This document shows positions 33,480 to 43,989 of a stretch of 64,000 bases of DNA, one piece after another. Positions within the stretch are counted from its first letter, which is position 1. Each line of letters begins with the position of its first letter. Made by a program: the position numbers and the translations under genes. The notes below the pieces were generated by a model that was not told the DNA's origin, did not search any database, and was given only the letters and a program-made list of their open reading frames with translations. Source of the stretch: Punctularia strigosozonata HHB-11173 SS5 (Eukaryota > Basidiomycota > Agaricomycetes > Corticiales > Punctulariaceae); NCBI RefSeq assembly GCF_000264995.1, contig NW_006767445.1:442084-506083 (forward strand). Reading direction: 5' to 3'.

Positions 33480-34605
33480 ATGTCATCATCGCACAAGCCG
33501 CACATCGAGGACGAGGAAGACGTCGACGACCTCGACGGTCAGTGACACCGTCGCAGCCTTGTCCCCTCCATCTGAAGCGCGCACATCGCTCAGACGTCGT
33601 CGAACAGTTCGCCACCCCGGCGCCTTCTACTACCGCTGCTAAACCCGCATCGGCAGCGAAGGCGCCCGCGCTCGAGGCGGGAAAGGATAAGGCGGAAGAT
33701 GACGACGGGCTCGATTCCGACTTTGCGCGCGCGTTCGCGAAGGAGATGGAGTCGTTTATGAAGGATCTCGGTGGGCAGCATCCTGGGGCCACCGGCGTCG
33801 CGGGTACGGGGCAGGAGGGAGGCGGGGAGTCGAGCGATGTAGAAAAGGAGCGGCTCATGGCTGCCTGGGAAGCGATGCTGGTCGAGGGCATGAACGGCAT
33901 GAGCGAGGGCGCGCCCACCGGTACCGTCCCCGCGGAAGACAACGACTTCCAGAAGACGATCCGGGAGACGATGGACAAGATGAAGCAGAGCGAGGAGGCG
34001 CTGAAGGAGGCCGACAACGCGCCGCCGCCGGACTCGCTCGAGGCGCTCCTGGCGCAGCTCAAGCTCGACGGCGAGAACGGCGAGACGGAGGAGGACTTCC
34101 AGAGCATATTGGAGAGCATGATGACACAGCTGATGAGCAAGGATGTGCTGTACGAGCCGCTCAAGGAGCTGCACGATAAGGTTCGTCTCTCTTCCTCTGC
34201 GCGTCCTGTTCTCTGCTTGTCGCTGTCCTTTCTGCTGATCGTGTGCCGCTCGCGCAGTTCCCAGATTACCTCGCGGAGAACTCGGCCAAATTATCGACAG
34301 CGGATAAGGACCGGTACGAGCGGCAATACTCGTGCGTCCAACAGATCGTCGAGGTGTTCGAAGACCCGTCCTACTCGGACGAAGACGCGCAAAAGGGGAC
34401 TCGGATCGTCACCCTCATGAACGAGGTAAACGGGCAACCTCTCCTTTTCTTCCCGTCTTACCCGTCGGCTAACGGGGGTTTTTTTTCGCGAAAGATGCAA
34501 TCTCATGGCTCGCCGCCGCCGGAGATCATGGGCCCCCTCCCGCCCGGTCTCGACGTCGGCCCCGACGGCTTGCCAAAGCTGCCAGATGGGTGCACGATAG
34601 CGTGA
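33480..34605 (+). CDS. PEX19: Peroxisomal membrane protein import receptor PEX19
   Basis: Four exons (33480-33537, 33594-34180, 34258-34425, 34495-34605) give 307 residues, normal for PEX19. The start MSSSHKPHIEDEEDVDDLDD is the acidic PEX3-binding end. The middle has DSDFARAFAKEMESFMKDLG, the all-helical cargo-binding domain contains EDFQSILESMMTQLMSKDVL and YEPLKELHDK, and the domain closes with PPPEIMGPLPPGLDVGPDGL. The last four residues are CTIA, a CaaX box, as in PEX19 proteins that are farnesylated. PEX19 binds newly made peroxisomal membrane proteins in the cytosol and delivers them to PEX3. It begins about 290 bp right of the younger transposon. Confidence 0.95.
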
Positions 34606-34910
34606 ACCGACCTCGCTAGTTTCGCTCGTGACAGCCCCTCCTATCCACGACACTTCGCAATGTACCCCTCCAACCACGAAAGAGTCTATGTATCACAAGA
34701 ATAGGAATACAGATCGATCCCCTCTGAGTTTCCAGCCTAGAGAATACCAAGATTATGTGCGAGCATGCGTATGTTACAGGTAGTGATGATGCGCATTAAC
34801 AGTGTGGTGCAGCCTATGCGTATGCTTCAATGATGTAGGAGTAGCGGTGTGCAGGGTGGTACAAGAAATTAAAGATGTGATGGTCTCAGTGCGTCCCACT
34901 GCTGGATTCA
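34606..34910. other. Convergent spacer, PEX19 and DUF6533 gene
   Basis: Both flanking genes end here. No other gene seen. Confidence 0.6.
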
Positions 34911-36824
34911 CTATACACGACCGGACGAGCGCGCGACCTCTTGGATCTCCCATCCGTTGTGACTTGGTGGCGGAGGATCTCGTGGACGATGAAGATCGTA
35001 GTTGAATATTCGCCTCCCGATGAGGTGCGCTGCAGGGGGCGGTGACGGTGCGACGACGTCGTGCGAAGTATGGTGCATGTGCAGAGGCGGCGATGGATCG
35101 GTGGCGGTGAACGGTAGTCCCGGTGGTGGAGGGTGGTCCGGAGGCGAGTTGGGCGGCGGTGGTGATGGGAGGTCATGACGGTCCAAGTTCCGATCTCGGT
35201 CGAGGGCGTCCCGGTGCGCGACGCCGGATTTGAGCTGGAGGGTGAACTGCGAAGGGTTGCTGAAATAGGCATGGATAACTGGGTTTAGCTTGGGCCGGGG
35301 GAAGAGATGATAGGCGCGTACGGAGGCATAGAAATGTGGGAGGTGAATTGCAGGGTCGGGCCCGTCTCCTGGGTGTCCACGACGACGTTGTCGGCATTGG
35401 CGTTGGCGAAGGTCGGGATGCGTCGGTCTTGAGCGTTCGACGCGATCAGGTGCGTCGTGATGCGGCACGAGGCGATGACGCAGACGATGAGCGAGGGGCC
35501 GGTGAGCATTACGTCCATGATGGCTATCAAGAATGGGATGAGCGTCAGGGTGGAGGTATGAGACAAGAGGAATAGGTGTACGCACGGCTCAGCCTCATGA
35601 ATGCGAAGACCTGCTGGTAGTGAGTGGGCAGCTAACGGAGGGAGGGTTTGGGAACGTACCATGGGGATGAGATTCGAGACGCAGGAGATGAGGAAGAAGC
35701 CGACGCCTTGGCGATACAGCGTACGGGGGAGGCTGTCCTCCATCTTCGTCAGGCTGCCCTCCATCTTCGCAAGGGCGGCGATGCTGGCGACCATGACGAC
35801 AAAGTCGTACGCCAGCGCTGAATAGTGGAACTATGCGTGAGCGAGGGATGGAAGAACGATGCGGTGGGGGAACGCACTGTAAGCGTAGATGATCCCGAGC
35901 ATGTGTCCGTTCGTGCTCGAGATCGTGCAGCTTGGGGCGGAGTCTGTAATGTCCGAGTCGATGATCCTGAAGGCTACATGACGTCCAGGTCTAAGAGGAT
36001 GCCCGAGTGAAAGTGAGGACGTCGTACAATTGATTAGCAGTCCCCAGTGACCGATGCAAATGGCGACGAGCGCTGCTATGGCGAGGGAGGCATGCGGCAT
36101 CTGTTTCCAGATATACACACTAGCGACATGAGGATGTTCGTGATTGAAGGACGGAGTGGTCGGACGTCGGACTCACGCGCGAATCATCAAGTTCATGGAT
36201 GCGCATCCGGTTCCTAGCGATGCCATGGCCTATGCGAATGGTCAATGGTAGGGTATATAACGTGATGTGACTGAAGCGTGCCTCGACCGCAGCAGCAGCG
36301 GCTAATGCCAGGGACACATATCAGAACTGGAAGCTGGAGCTATAGCCAAAGGGTACGCACCTTGGCAATTGAGGTCGGGTGCGTCATGATGATCGACAAT
36401 TTGGCTACGGTGGACGCGAAGTTTGCTTCCGAGGACGACGACAGCGAGCTGGCGGGATGACGCACCCCAGGAGTAGGAAGACCAACGCCGAGTACCGCGC
36501 GAGGAAATATGACACCTGTAAATGAGAATCGCGTTGTTCCCGGGTATAGCCAAGCTACTAGACAAAGTACTCACATACGGCCACCTGAACGGCGTCCTCC
36601 CCCGCAACAGCCACCACTCAAACCACAGCGTATGCACATAATCCCATCTGCAGAGTGGAGGAGGAGGCGAGGCAAGGGATAGTACATAGTGATCGAGGTT
36701 AGCGACAGCGCTCTGAGAGGTTGACAGCCAGAAATTCGCACAGGTAGACCCCCATGAACACCGATGACAGGCCGCGGAGCACGGCGCCCTCGAGGACCAG
36801 CGCCTCCAGCGTCGTCCACTGCAT
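34911..36824 (-). CDS. DUF6533-type multi-helix membrane protein
   Basis: It starts MQWTTLEALVLEGAVLRGLS. Short exons then follow: WDYVHTLWFEWWLLRGRTPF, VSYFLARYSALVFLL, the short DHHDAPDLNCQ segment, ASLAIAALVAICIGHWGLLI, ALAYDFVVMVASIAALAKME, GVGFFLISCVSNLIPM and MLTGPSLIVCVIASCRITTH. This order (a W-rich N-terminal helix, an LNCQ loop, a LILxHW-like helix, a cytosolic Pro-rich tail) is that of the large basidiomycete DUF6533 family, which has about seven helices and is often likened to receptors. The last intron probably removes 35280-35340, leading to a Pro/His-rich tail that ends SSGRV at 34911. No function is known for the family. Exon joins in the middle are approximate. Confidence 0.72.
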
Positions 36825-37775
36825 CACCGCCGCGCGCCGGCCGCGCCAGTCACGGAGAGGGGAGGGGAAACGACAGCGGGGGCGGCTTGCGCCAGGATGG
36901 TATGTAGGAACGTGGAGAAGCGAGGCGGGGCGGGAGTAGCGGGGCTGATATGTAGCCCTTGGGGCTTGGGATATTCCTACCTTCTACCTATCCTGTCTGC
37001 ATCTTATTCTTATGTCCATCGAATTCTCTTCCACTTCCGGATCTCCGTCGTCGCACGATCCAAGTGCGCGCGGCTCGCTTAGAGTTAGGCTACGCGCAAT
37101 TTACCTCTCTCGTAAAGGCCAGGCGCTTGCGTCTTCTCTAGGTCTTCTCATATGTTCAACTCAATCACTGGGTCATTTGGATCGATATCTCTTCTGGTCG
37201 GCGGCACCATGCATGGTCTTGATTCTTAGTTATATATACCCATAGCGACGCGTAAGCCTACGCCGTCGATAAGGACGCACCAAGTGCCAGAGGGAATGGC
37301 AAATCGCGAGTGTATGTATTGGGATTCACGATCTGATGGGAAGAAACGCGATCTCATGAACCATGAGAATGAGCGAACAAATGAAATAAAGACTATCAAG
37401 TTCTGAAAGCGACCCCTTTGGCGAGGGTTTTCGTCCATAGTGATACATTGCATGATACCATGCCGAGCACATCGCAGGGATGGGAGGGATGCATGGGTAT
37501 CATCGAGGGTCTCACGGACACAACACGGCGCCGAATGAGCATGTATGTAACAGTGCCGCGATGATCCTCGGACGGTATGGCATGGCGGAGAGCGCGGGGT
37601 TATCGTGGACCTTCGGGCCCGGAGTTTGTACGGCACGTCGCTCTCACCAGATGTCGACGACAGCAAGCGAAAGCGCTGTACCATGCGTCCAGATACTCTC
37701 GGCTGCGGTTCGGCGGGCAAGAGGGAGATGGACAGAAATGACGGGGTGGCGTTCGCTCCATGATCCGCCGGCAGG
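36825..37775. other. Intergenic, DUF6533 gene promoter side
   Basis: Holds the DUF6533 promoter and the 3' flank of TFB5. A TATATATA box near 37222-37229 has no clear gene next to it. No gene recognised. Confidence 0.5.
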
Positions 37776-38152
37776 CTAGCCTTCAAGACTGTACGTATTC
37801 TTCTCCAGCTTGACAGACGTGAGTCGTCGAGGGAAAAGAAGATCAGGTATGGACAAGGGCGCACTTCTGTCTCTAGCTCTCTCCGGACGCGGTATTCTTC
37901 GTCGGCTTTGATGACGACGTGGAAGTCGTCGAGGTCTTCGATGATGAAGTGCCAACGCTCGTTCATGGTGAGCAAAATTTGCTTCACAGCCGAGTCACTG
38001 CCAGGATGAGACTAAGGTTAACACACGCCGTCTTGGAGAGACTGAAGGAATTGTGGCGCACCATGTCAGGAGGACACCTACGGCAAACAACATACGGTTA
38101 AGACAAAATTTCTCTGCCGACCATGGAGGTGCATACCTTTGATAGCTTTCAT
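37776..38152 (-). CDS. TFB5: TFIIH subunit TFB5 (GTF2H5/TTDA)
   Basis: Four exons (38137-38152, 38062-38077, 37865-37997, 37776-37808) give exactly 65 residues. The protein reads MKAIKGVLLTCDSAVKQILL, then TMNERWHFIIEDLDDFHVVI, ending ELETELEKNTYSLEG. The opening KGVLLTCD...KQ(I/F)LL, the central FIIEDLDD(F/T)HV and the last helix match human GTF2H5 (LKGVLIECDPAMKQFLL, FIIQDIDDTHVFV) and yeast Tfb5, with family-typical length. TFB5 stabilises the p52/Tfb2 subunit of TFIIH and is needed for nucleotide excision repair. The first two coding exons are only 16 nt each. A long antisense-free open frame through exon 3 (to 37226) is read-through past the third donor and not the real protein. Confidence 0.92.
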
Positions 38153-38755
38153 GGCCGAGAATGCCTAGCGTAGCGCCCCTCCTTGAAAAGCTGCAGACCT
38201 CGGATTGGAGTGGGGCGATAGCCTCGGTAGGTGCGCTTCGAGCGCCACGATCGCAGCGGGTTGCAAGAGCTGTGCGTGGGAACATTAGACGACTTTCACG
38301 AACACGCAGACTCCGTTTCTGTCGGACGCCAACCATCTTGTATCAAGCACCAAGGCCGGCATCACTTCGCGGGATGGGCAAGCGTTGCCAGCTCACAGAC
38401 ACTTTCTTGGAAATGTCTGGGCTACAGCTTGGGCGGGACGATGTAAATTTTAGCAAGGTACGATGGACGCCGAGCAGCTGATGTTGCGCTGAAAAAAGAC
38501 ATAAGAATGGTTCGTTGCACCAATGCCCGTTACCTCGATAAGACGACGTCTATCTTCCAAAACAATTGAGCTGTTCAGGTGCCGGCAATTTCGTTACAGT
38601 TTCAACCGGCGAGTCGCGCGATCGCTCGGACCAGATGGGCGCGTTCATGTGAGTACGTAAATAACTCGTGTTGCACCGCTCGCCTTGTTCTTCATCCAAG
38701 AGCAGTGGTTCTCGTTTCACGAATACCTTCCCGCCGGGGCTTCCTTTGACTATCC

Positions 38756-38801
38756 TGACTCTCCTCTGACTCGCTCGGGCACCGGACGTGAGTCAGAGGA
38801 G
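38756..38801. promoter_or_regulatory. Hairpin with clustered Gcn4/AP-1-type sites
   Basis: CTCCTCTGACTC (38761-38772) pairs perfectly with GAGTCAGAGGAG (38790-38801) around a 17-nt loop. TGACTC occurs at 38756-38761 and 38767-38772 and TGAGTCA at 38789-38795; this is the core recognised by bZIP factors such as Gcn4/CpcA. A role is inference. Confidence 0.45.
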
Positions 38802-39226
38802 GCCAGAAATCTCACGGGTTGCGTTGCGCACGGACATCTCAGGTTGTGACCGCTGGCGTCGGGAGTTTTGCAACTGACGATCCGTCGCGGAGACCGTGAT
38901 TTGGATAGATGTTAGCTATCTGCAGACTCCTGTGGTATACTGAGCTGCTGTATGCAGCGCCCGGAACTGCCCTTGAAAGTAGGCAAACTGCGTGCTGCAG
39001 TCTTCGGGAGGCGCTGTTCCATCATCGTCCTCAGACACGCGCTTGGACCGGTAATAGAAACCATCCAACTTTACGCGGGAGAACGGAGAGTAGATTGAAT
39101 ACCAGACAGGGTGTCGTGCATACACTGCACAGCACAATCTCAACTGCGGCCCGTGGATCCTGGAGATGATCTAGCGAGATGCTGGGGCCCGCGTCACTTG
39201 TTTGGCACTACTGACTCACTCACCTC

Positions 39227-39232
39227 TATAAA
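39227..39232 (+). promoter_or_regulatory. TATA box of arrestin-like gene 3
   Basis: TATAAA lies 51 bp before the ATG at 39283. Confidence 0.5.
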
Positions 39233-39282
39233 TCCGTGCTACGCCTCTCAGACTCATTTGTATCCCTCCCTGCCACGCACTC

Positions 39283-40870
39283 ATGACAAATTTTGTGGCT
39301 GATACAGACAACTTGCCGGCGTACCGGCCCACCTCTCATCCCGTCCGACCGCTGTCTGAGAGCTCGTTCCACCTGTCCACCAAGGGCAGGCCCTGGGCGA
39401 CATTGAAACTCTCCAGCAGAGCCGCGGATGGCCCCCCCGTTGTCCATGAAGGAGACGGCATCTCCGGATCTGTCGCCGTAGATTTATCCTCTGGTGAATC
39501 TCTTGTCGGCGTCGTGGTGACGGTGAGCATCATTGTTACGCTGCTTTCTATCTCTGACCGTCTTGAAACGGTGACGGTGTAGCTTACCGGAAGGCTGGAC
39601 AGCATAGTGTCCGGGCAACATACATTTTTGTCAGAAACCAAAACTCTCGGCTCGTCGGACGCGACGTTGACGCGCTGTTCGTCGGACGGTTCGGGGTCGT
39701 CCTTCGGTTCGACGGTCCTCAAGCCAGGAGCAGCGAGCACCAAACTCCGCGGACAGCTATCCATGCCGTTCTCATTCGAACTTCCTCGTACCGTCGAGCT
39801 GTCCGCACAAATGCGGGGGAAGTCGCCATCGTCGTCGTTCAAACTTCCGCCGTCGTTCAACGAGGTTCAATCGTCTTTCAGCATCAAATATCACATATCC
39901 GTTCGTCTTCGCAAGGGCATATTGAGATTTGATTCCATGTACGTCGTCATTCACGCTGGTATTCGTATTCTTCAGCTCAATATCGAATCATCAAAGATTG
40001 AGCACGCCGATACTCTTTGTCCCCAGCTTACGTCCAGACCCTCCGTCTTTGTTCCGTCAGTTGGCGTTGTCGAATCAAATCGATCTGCACGGCGTCGAGG
40101 GAGACCCAGAAGGTTGGATCTCGTTTGAGCCGATCAAGATGAAGGGCAAGCTATTCAATAGCCGAGAGGTCGCGGTGAACCTAAAGGTCCGTAATCATTC
40201 AATATTCCAGCGTGTTGTCAGGCCAACGTTGTCTCGTTACATTTCCGTATCAGCTATCGCTCGCGCGTCCGGTACGCTTACTACCGTTTACATTTCTCAT
40301 AAATCTCGTACTGATCTAGCACTTGTCTCATGATCAGCTTTGCTACGTCCGTGGTCATCATTTGCAGATGATGCTGCAAATATCGTCAGACGACTCGCAA
40401 GCTTTAGAGCTCTTGTCCAATCCTTCGGCGCATAACGTCGGTCTGCTCCGGAATGCGCATGATCCTGGAAGCAATCCGAACACTCCGGTGGCATCCCATG
40501 CACGTCCTCTTGGGTACACCACATGGCGTCGGTTTGTCGAGCCCAACAACAATGGCGACCCCGTCAATTCGCGTACGCTCTGCGGAGAGTTTACGCTGCC
40601 CGAGGACATTGCTCCTACGATGATATTCGGCGCGTACAGAATCACGGTACGTATTCATGCTGCACCGATCGTATCTCGTGTGCTAATTGTGCTTCTTAGT
40701 ATCTCGTCGTGATGTATCCGCCAAAAATATCTGGCTTCGTACCGCTCAGAGACAGATATCTCCTCTCCGAATCTGTAAAGGTTGCTACCCTCCCTCCTTC
40801 CGCAGATAGTGCGACTACGACCGCAGGGCTTTCTTTACCTCCAACATATAACCGATTGCCCGGTTCCTGA
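39283..40870 (+). CDS. Arrestin-like protein 3 (dispersed paralog)
   Basis: Multi-exon gene starting MTNFVADTDNLPAYRPTSHP. It follows the same plan as the tandem pair at 16-20 kb: the strand block SSFHLSTKGRPWATLKLSSR, GSVAVDLSSGESLVGVVVT, the signature LSMPFSFELPRTVEL with FKLPPSF, a SIKYHISVRLRKGILRFDS strand, VEGDPEGWISFEPIKMKGKL, an SSDDSQALELLSNPSAHNV block matching SSDEQALDVLGAPSSP of gene 1, and a final exon beginning YLVVMYPP that ends NRLPGS at 40870. Sequence identity to the pair is low, so it split off well before their tandem duplication. It is likely an adaptor; the substrate is unknown. Exon ends in the 39510-40020 region are approximate. Confidence 0.78.
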
Positions 40871-41158
40871 ATGCACAGTTTTGACACATCGATGTTCCTC
40901 GAGTCCGACTGCGGATCGAGTGAATAAACTCCGGCGTCACATACATCAAAAGTTCTGATAGAGTAAAGATAATCCTTGTAATAGTATAATGAATGGCGGA
41001 TAGGTTTTTGTGGACCCGGCGTCGTGACTCCGAGGCTGTATAGAGGCGCTTGTCAGTGTCACTGATTCTGCCATCAATGCACAAATGCACGTGATGCGGG
41101 CTGTGCACGCGTTTGCCTTTGCTCGTTGCGGCGCGCGCTGAGGTCGTCTTCACCGACG

Positions 41159-43588
41159 ATGTCAGCGATACTTCGCTCATCGTTCGCAGCATCCGGATCG
41201 TTCTCTCCGCGATCTCTCTCGAGTATACCACCTGCTGCTCAAAACTACGAACCACTCGTCAAAGCTGTACTCCGACATCGCCTCACGCGGCATGTCTTCC
41301 TTCACTCTGCGCTGTGCTCCTTGGTCGCCTCTGCCATATGGTTGTCCTGGTTGAAGACCGGACTGCGACCTGTCATCACAGGAGGGTGGGTAGCATACAT
41401 ACCTGAGTCTTCGACCTTGCTACTTGCGGCGTTGACGTGGGCTGGCGGTGTCCTGCCTCTCATCATTTTCCGACGGTGGTCATTGACAGGTGAGTCCTTA
41501 ACCAAGATCGCGCGTCAATGAAGCTCACTGTTCCATTAGCCGCAGCCTCTATTGCGCCATCACCATCTCAGACTGTACGCAACGCACTTGCAAAACCCAC
41601 TACGTTGTATGGGTTCGCCACCTACACCGCAAGTTCGGCGTGCATATTCCTCCTCCACATTATTGCCGCGAAATTGGCCCAGGATAATGATCCGCAGCTG
41701 TCGGTATTTGTGAAGTCGAAGTACGTCACTTGGTTTGGTTCATAGCTTCTCCCGCTGACCGTATGCTTCGTCAGGAAGCATCCGTACTACCTCAATGGCC
41801 GATTCTTGTACACCCTCCTATTCTCCGTCTACCTCGGGGCTGCGTTCCTTCTTCGCAACCTCATGTTGGATCGCTTCGCGCTAAGGTCGAAGGCATCACC
41901 GAGCTTTGTATGTATCGGTAGCCACTCTGTCATCTTGAAGCCATTCACCTAACCCTTGCCTCTTTGCACTAGGTGGACAGGACTCAACCAGCCAGTGCCC
42001 GTGTAGTCCTCGCTGGCATCCTCGCTCTGAAAGCGGCAGTGTTTACGCTGATTGCGGCGGCGACATATGCGTTCATCTTTGCGCTATCACGGGCTTTCGT
42101 CATACCAATCGTCCTGAGGATACCACTGCTCGGCCAATTTCTGCGTCCTTTCCTAGGATACGTTATCTCAAGACGGAGCGAGTGGACTTTTGTCCTCCCT
42201 TTGCGGAATCTGGGCTTGCTGTTCAGGACATCTGCCCTCGGATTCTCAACCGTCGTCTTATGGGAAGTCGCGGAGACCCTGTTTGATGACATTGTTGCTG
42301 AGGTGAGTTCGCCGCGTTGCATTCATGTCCTGGTGTACACGCCATACTGACGACAACTGGTTTTCCACCTAGCCGATTACCGTCTATCAATTAACGGCTG
42401 ATCCCGCGTTGGCGTTGGTCTCAGGAATCACGTCCACCGATCCCGCCGGTTACTTCCGTCGCTTTGCGTACGCAGAACTGCAGCAATTGGCGCAAGATGA
42501 TTCGACCGCGGCGAGCGCGAAACGAACGGCGCTGTTCGCGGACCAGAAGTACAATCCGAGCATGTGGGCCGTGCTGTGCCGCGAGAGCCTCCTCCTGCTC
42601 GGCCGAGACTACCAGCACCTTCTCCGACGAGGAAAGCCTCCTCTACCCCCGCCCGCCGCACCTCCCGCCGCGAAATCCGTCGCCCCCAGGGCACCGGGCA
42701 CGCCGCTGAAGAAGGGCCCGATATTCAAGAGCACCCAGGAGAGCCCGATCCGGAAGGTGGTGGAAAGCCTCGCGAGCGACGGAACGATGAGCCAGGCGGT
42801 CGAGGAGACGGAACAGAACCTGCATCTTCCGGATCTCTTCAGGAGCGTGAGGAGCTCGGAGCTCGTGAAGGGCCCCGCGGATAGCTTTGCGGTAGTCAAG
42901 GAGAAGGTGGAGACGGTTAAAGTGCCCGACGTGAGATCCGTCGTAACGACTGCAAAGGGCAAGGGGAAGGAGGTGCTGAGAAGCAACGTGCCGGCGTGGG
43001 CCGTGGAGCTCGGGGACGAGGTATACGACTGGTGGGCTCGAGATAGGGCGAGTAAACTGGTGGAACGTTCGCTACCAAATCGAGAACTGGACGCGATCGT
43101 CGTCGAAGGTATGTTTCGCACTTATGCTTCGGCGACTTGATGACACTCAGCCACGTTACAGTGCTTTCCTACCTGGTGTGCGCGTCACTTAAGGAAGATC
43201 GCTATGGTGTCGTCCAACGCGATATACCTCGCATTCTCGAGGCGTTTGTCTCCCTCCTGACTGCGATAGAAGAATACCACGCTGAGATAACGAAGACGTA
43301 CGCCCCGCCTGCATTATCTCCAGAAGAGGAGGCGGCACTACCCCTGAACCAACTTCGGGAACGTGACGCACAAGCGCAGGAGGTAGCTAAAGCGAGTGAG
43401 CATATGGCAGTGGTATCTGATGGTCAGTTGTTGTCGCCCCCATTGTGCTCTGCCTTTGTCTGACCGACGTTACAGCCCTCAAGGATGGCTTGCTGAGAGT
43501 CGTGCGGACGTTTGGAGAAAAGCTGTCTGCGTTCAAGTTTCCGCCGCGGATAGCCAGGAAGCTGCAGGGTTTCGCTGATTACAGTTAG
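41159..43588 (+). CDS. NDC1: Nucleoporin NDC1
   Basis: Multi-exon gene starting MSAILRSSFAASGSFSPRSL. The N-terminal half has about six helices: HVFLHSALCSLVASAIWLSW, LLLAALTWAGGVLPLIIF, LYGFATYTASSACIFLLHII, YTLLFSVYLGAAFLLRNLML, VLAGILALKAAVFTLIAAAT and the LFRTSALGFSTVVLWEVAET segment. The C-terminal half is soluble, with LALVSGITSTDPAGYFRRFA and AYAELQQLAQDD, a motif pair typical of fungal Ndc1, then a Pro/Lys-rich linker and a final helical region ending FADYS. NDC1 anchors the nuclear pore complex in the pore membrane and, in fungi, helps insert the spindle pole body. The start was chosen by the first in-frame ATG that keeps the conserved N-terminus. Downstream exons lie at about 43150-43425 and 43477-43588. 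Confidence 0.85.
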
Positions 43589-43989
43589 GTTGATCTGCCA
43601 TAGCCAACAATGATCATTGTACATGTACTCAGCAATTTTGGGGCCCGAGTTCTAGGAGCGATACGCGTCTGGTCCGACTTCAGGGTGCTATTCTGTCGTT
43701 CTACCGTCTGTCACACGTCAAGGTAGCGTGCTTCGAGCTACACCGACTCTCCGCATTGGCTGCTTCTTGCGTGGACATATGTCAGCATGTCAGTTTGGAA
43801 AGTCAAAAATTCGGGAAGATACGTTCTCCGGATGTGCATAAGTATCCGCACAGGACAAGTTTACCTCCCCCATGTTCGGGGCGCGCACATAACTATCGAT
43901 TCACCTCAATTCACTCGTTAACACGCACACTTACTACTCTCTTTTCTTGAGTCTATGGTTCTCGAACCTTTACAACCTTCGACGCGGAC
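43589..43989. other. Intergenic, NDC1 to the unrecognised protein gene
   Basis: No gene seen. It contains the promoter of the next gene, including a C/T-rich stretch before its ATG. Confidence 0.55.

Larger units (their letters stand above)
38153..39282. other. Intergenic, TFB5 promoter and arrestin-like gene 3 promoter
   Basis: No gene recognised; a plus-strand open frame at 38161-38481 has no familiar motif. It contains a hairpin with three TGACTC-type sites (38756-38801) and a TATAAA at 39227-39232 before the arrestin-like gene. Confidence 0.5.

Noticed and set aside
33398-33480. In-frame extension of PEX19 upstream to 33398
   Set aside because: The ATG at 33480 gives the conserved acidic PEX19 start and splices correctly; the upstream frame does not.
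37226-37987. 253-codon minus-strand open frame
   Set aside because: Only its first part is real: exon 3 of TFB5. The rest is read-through of the third intron and beyond.
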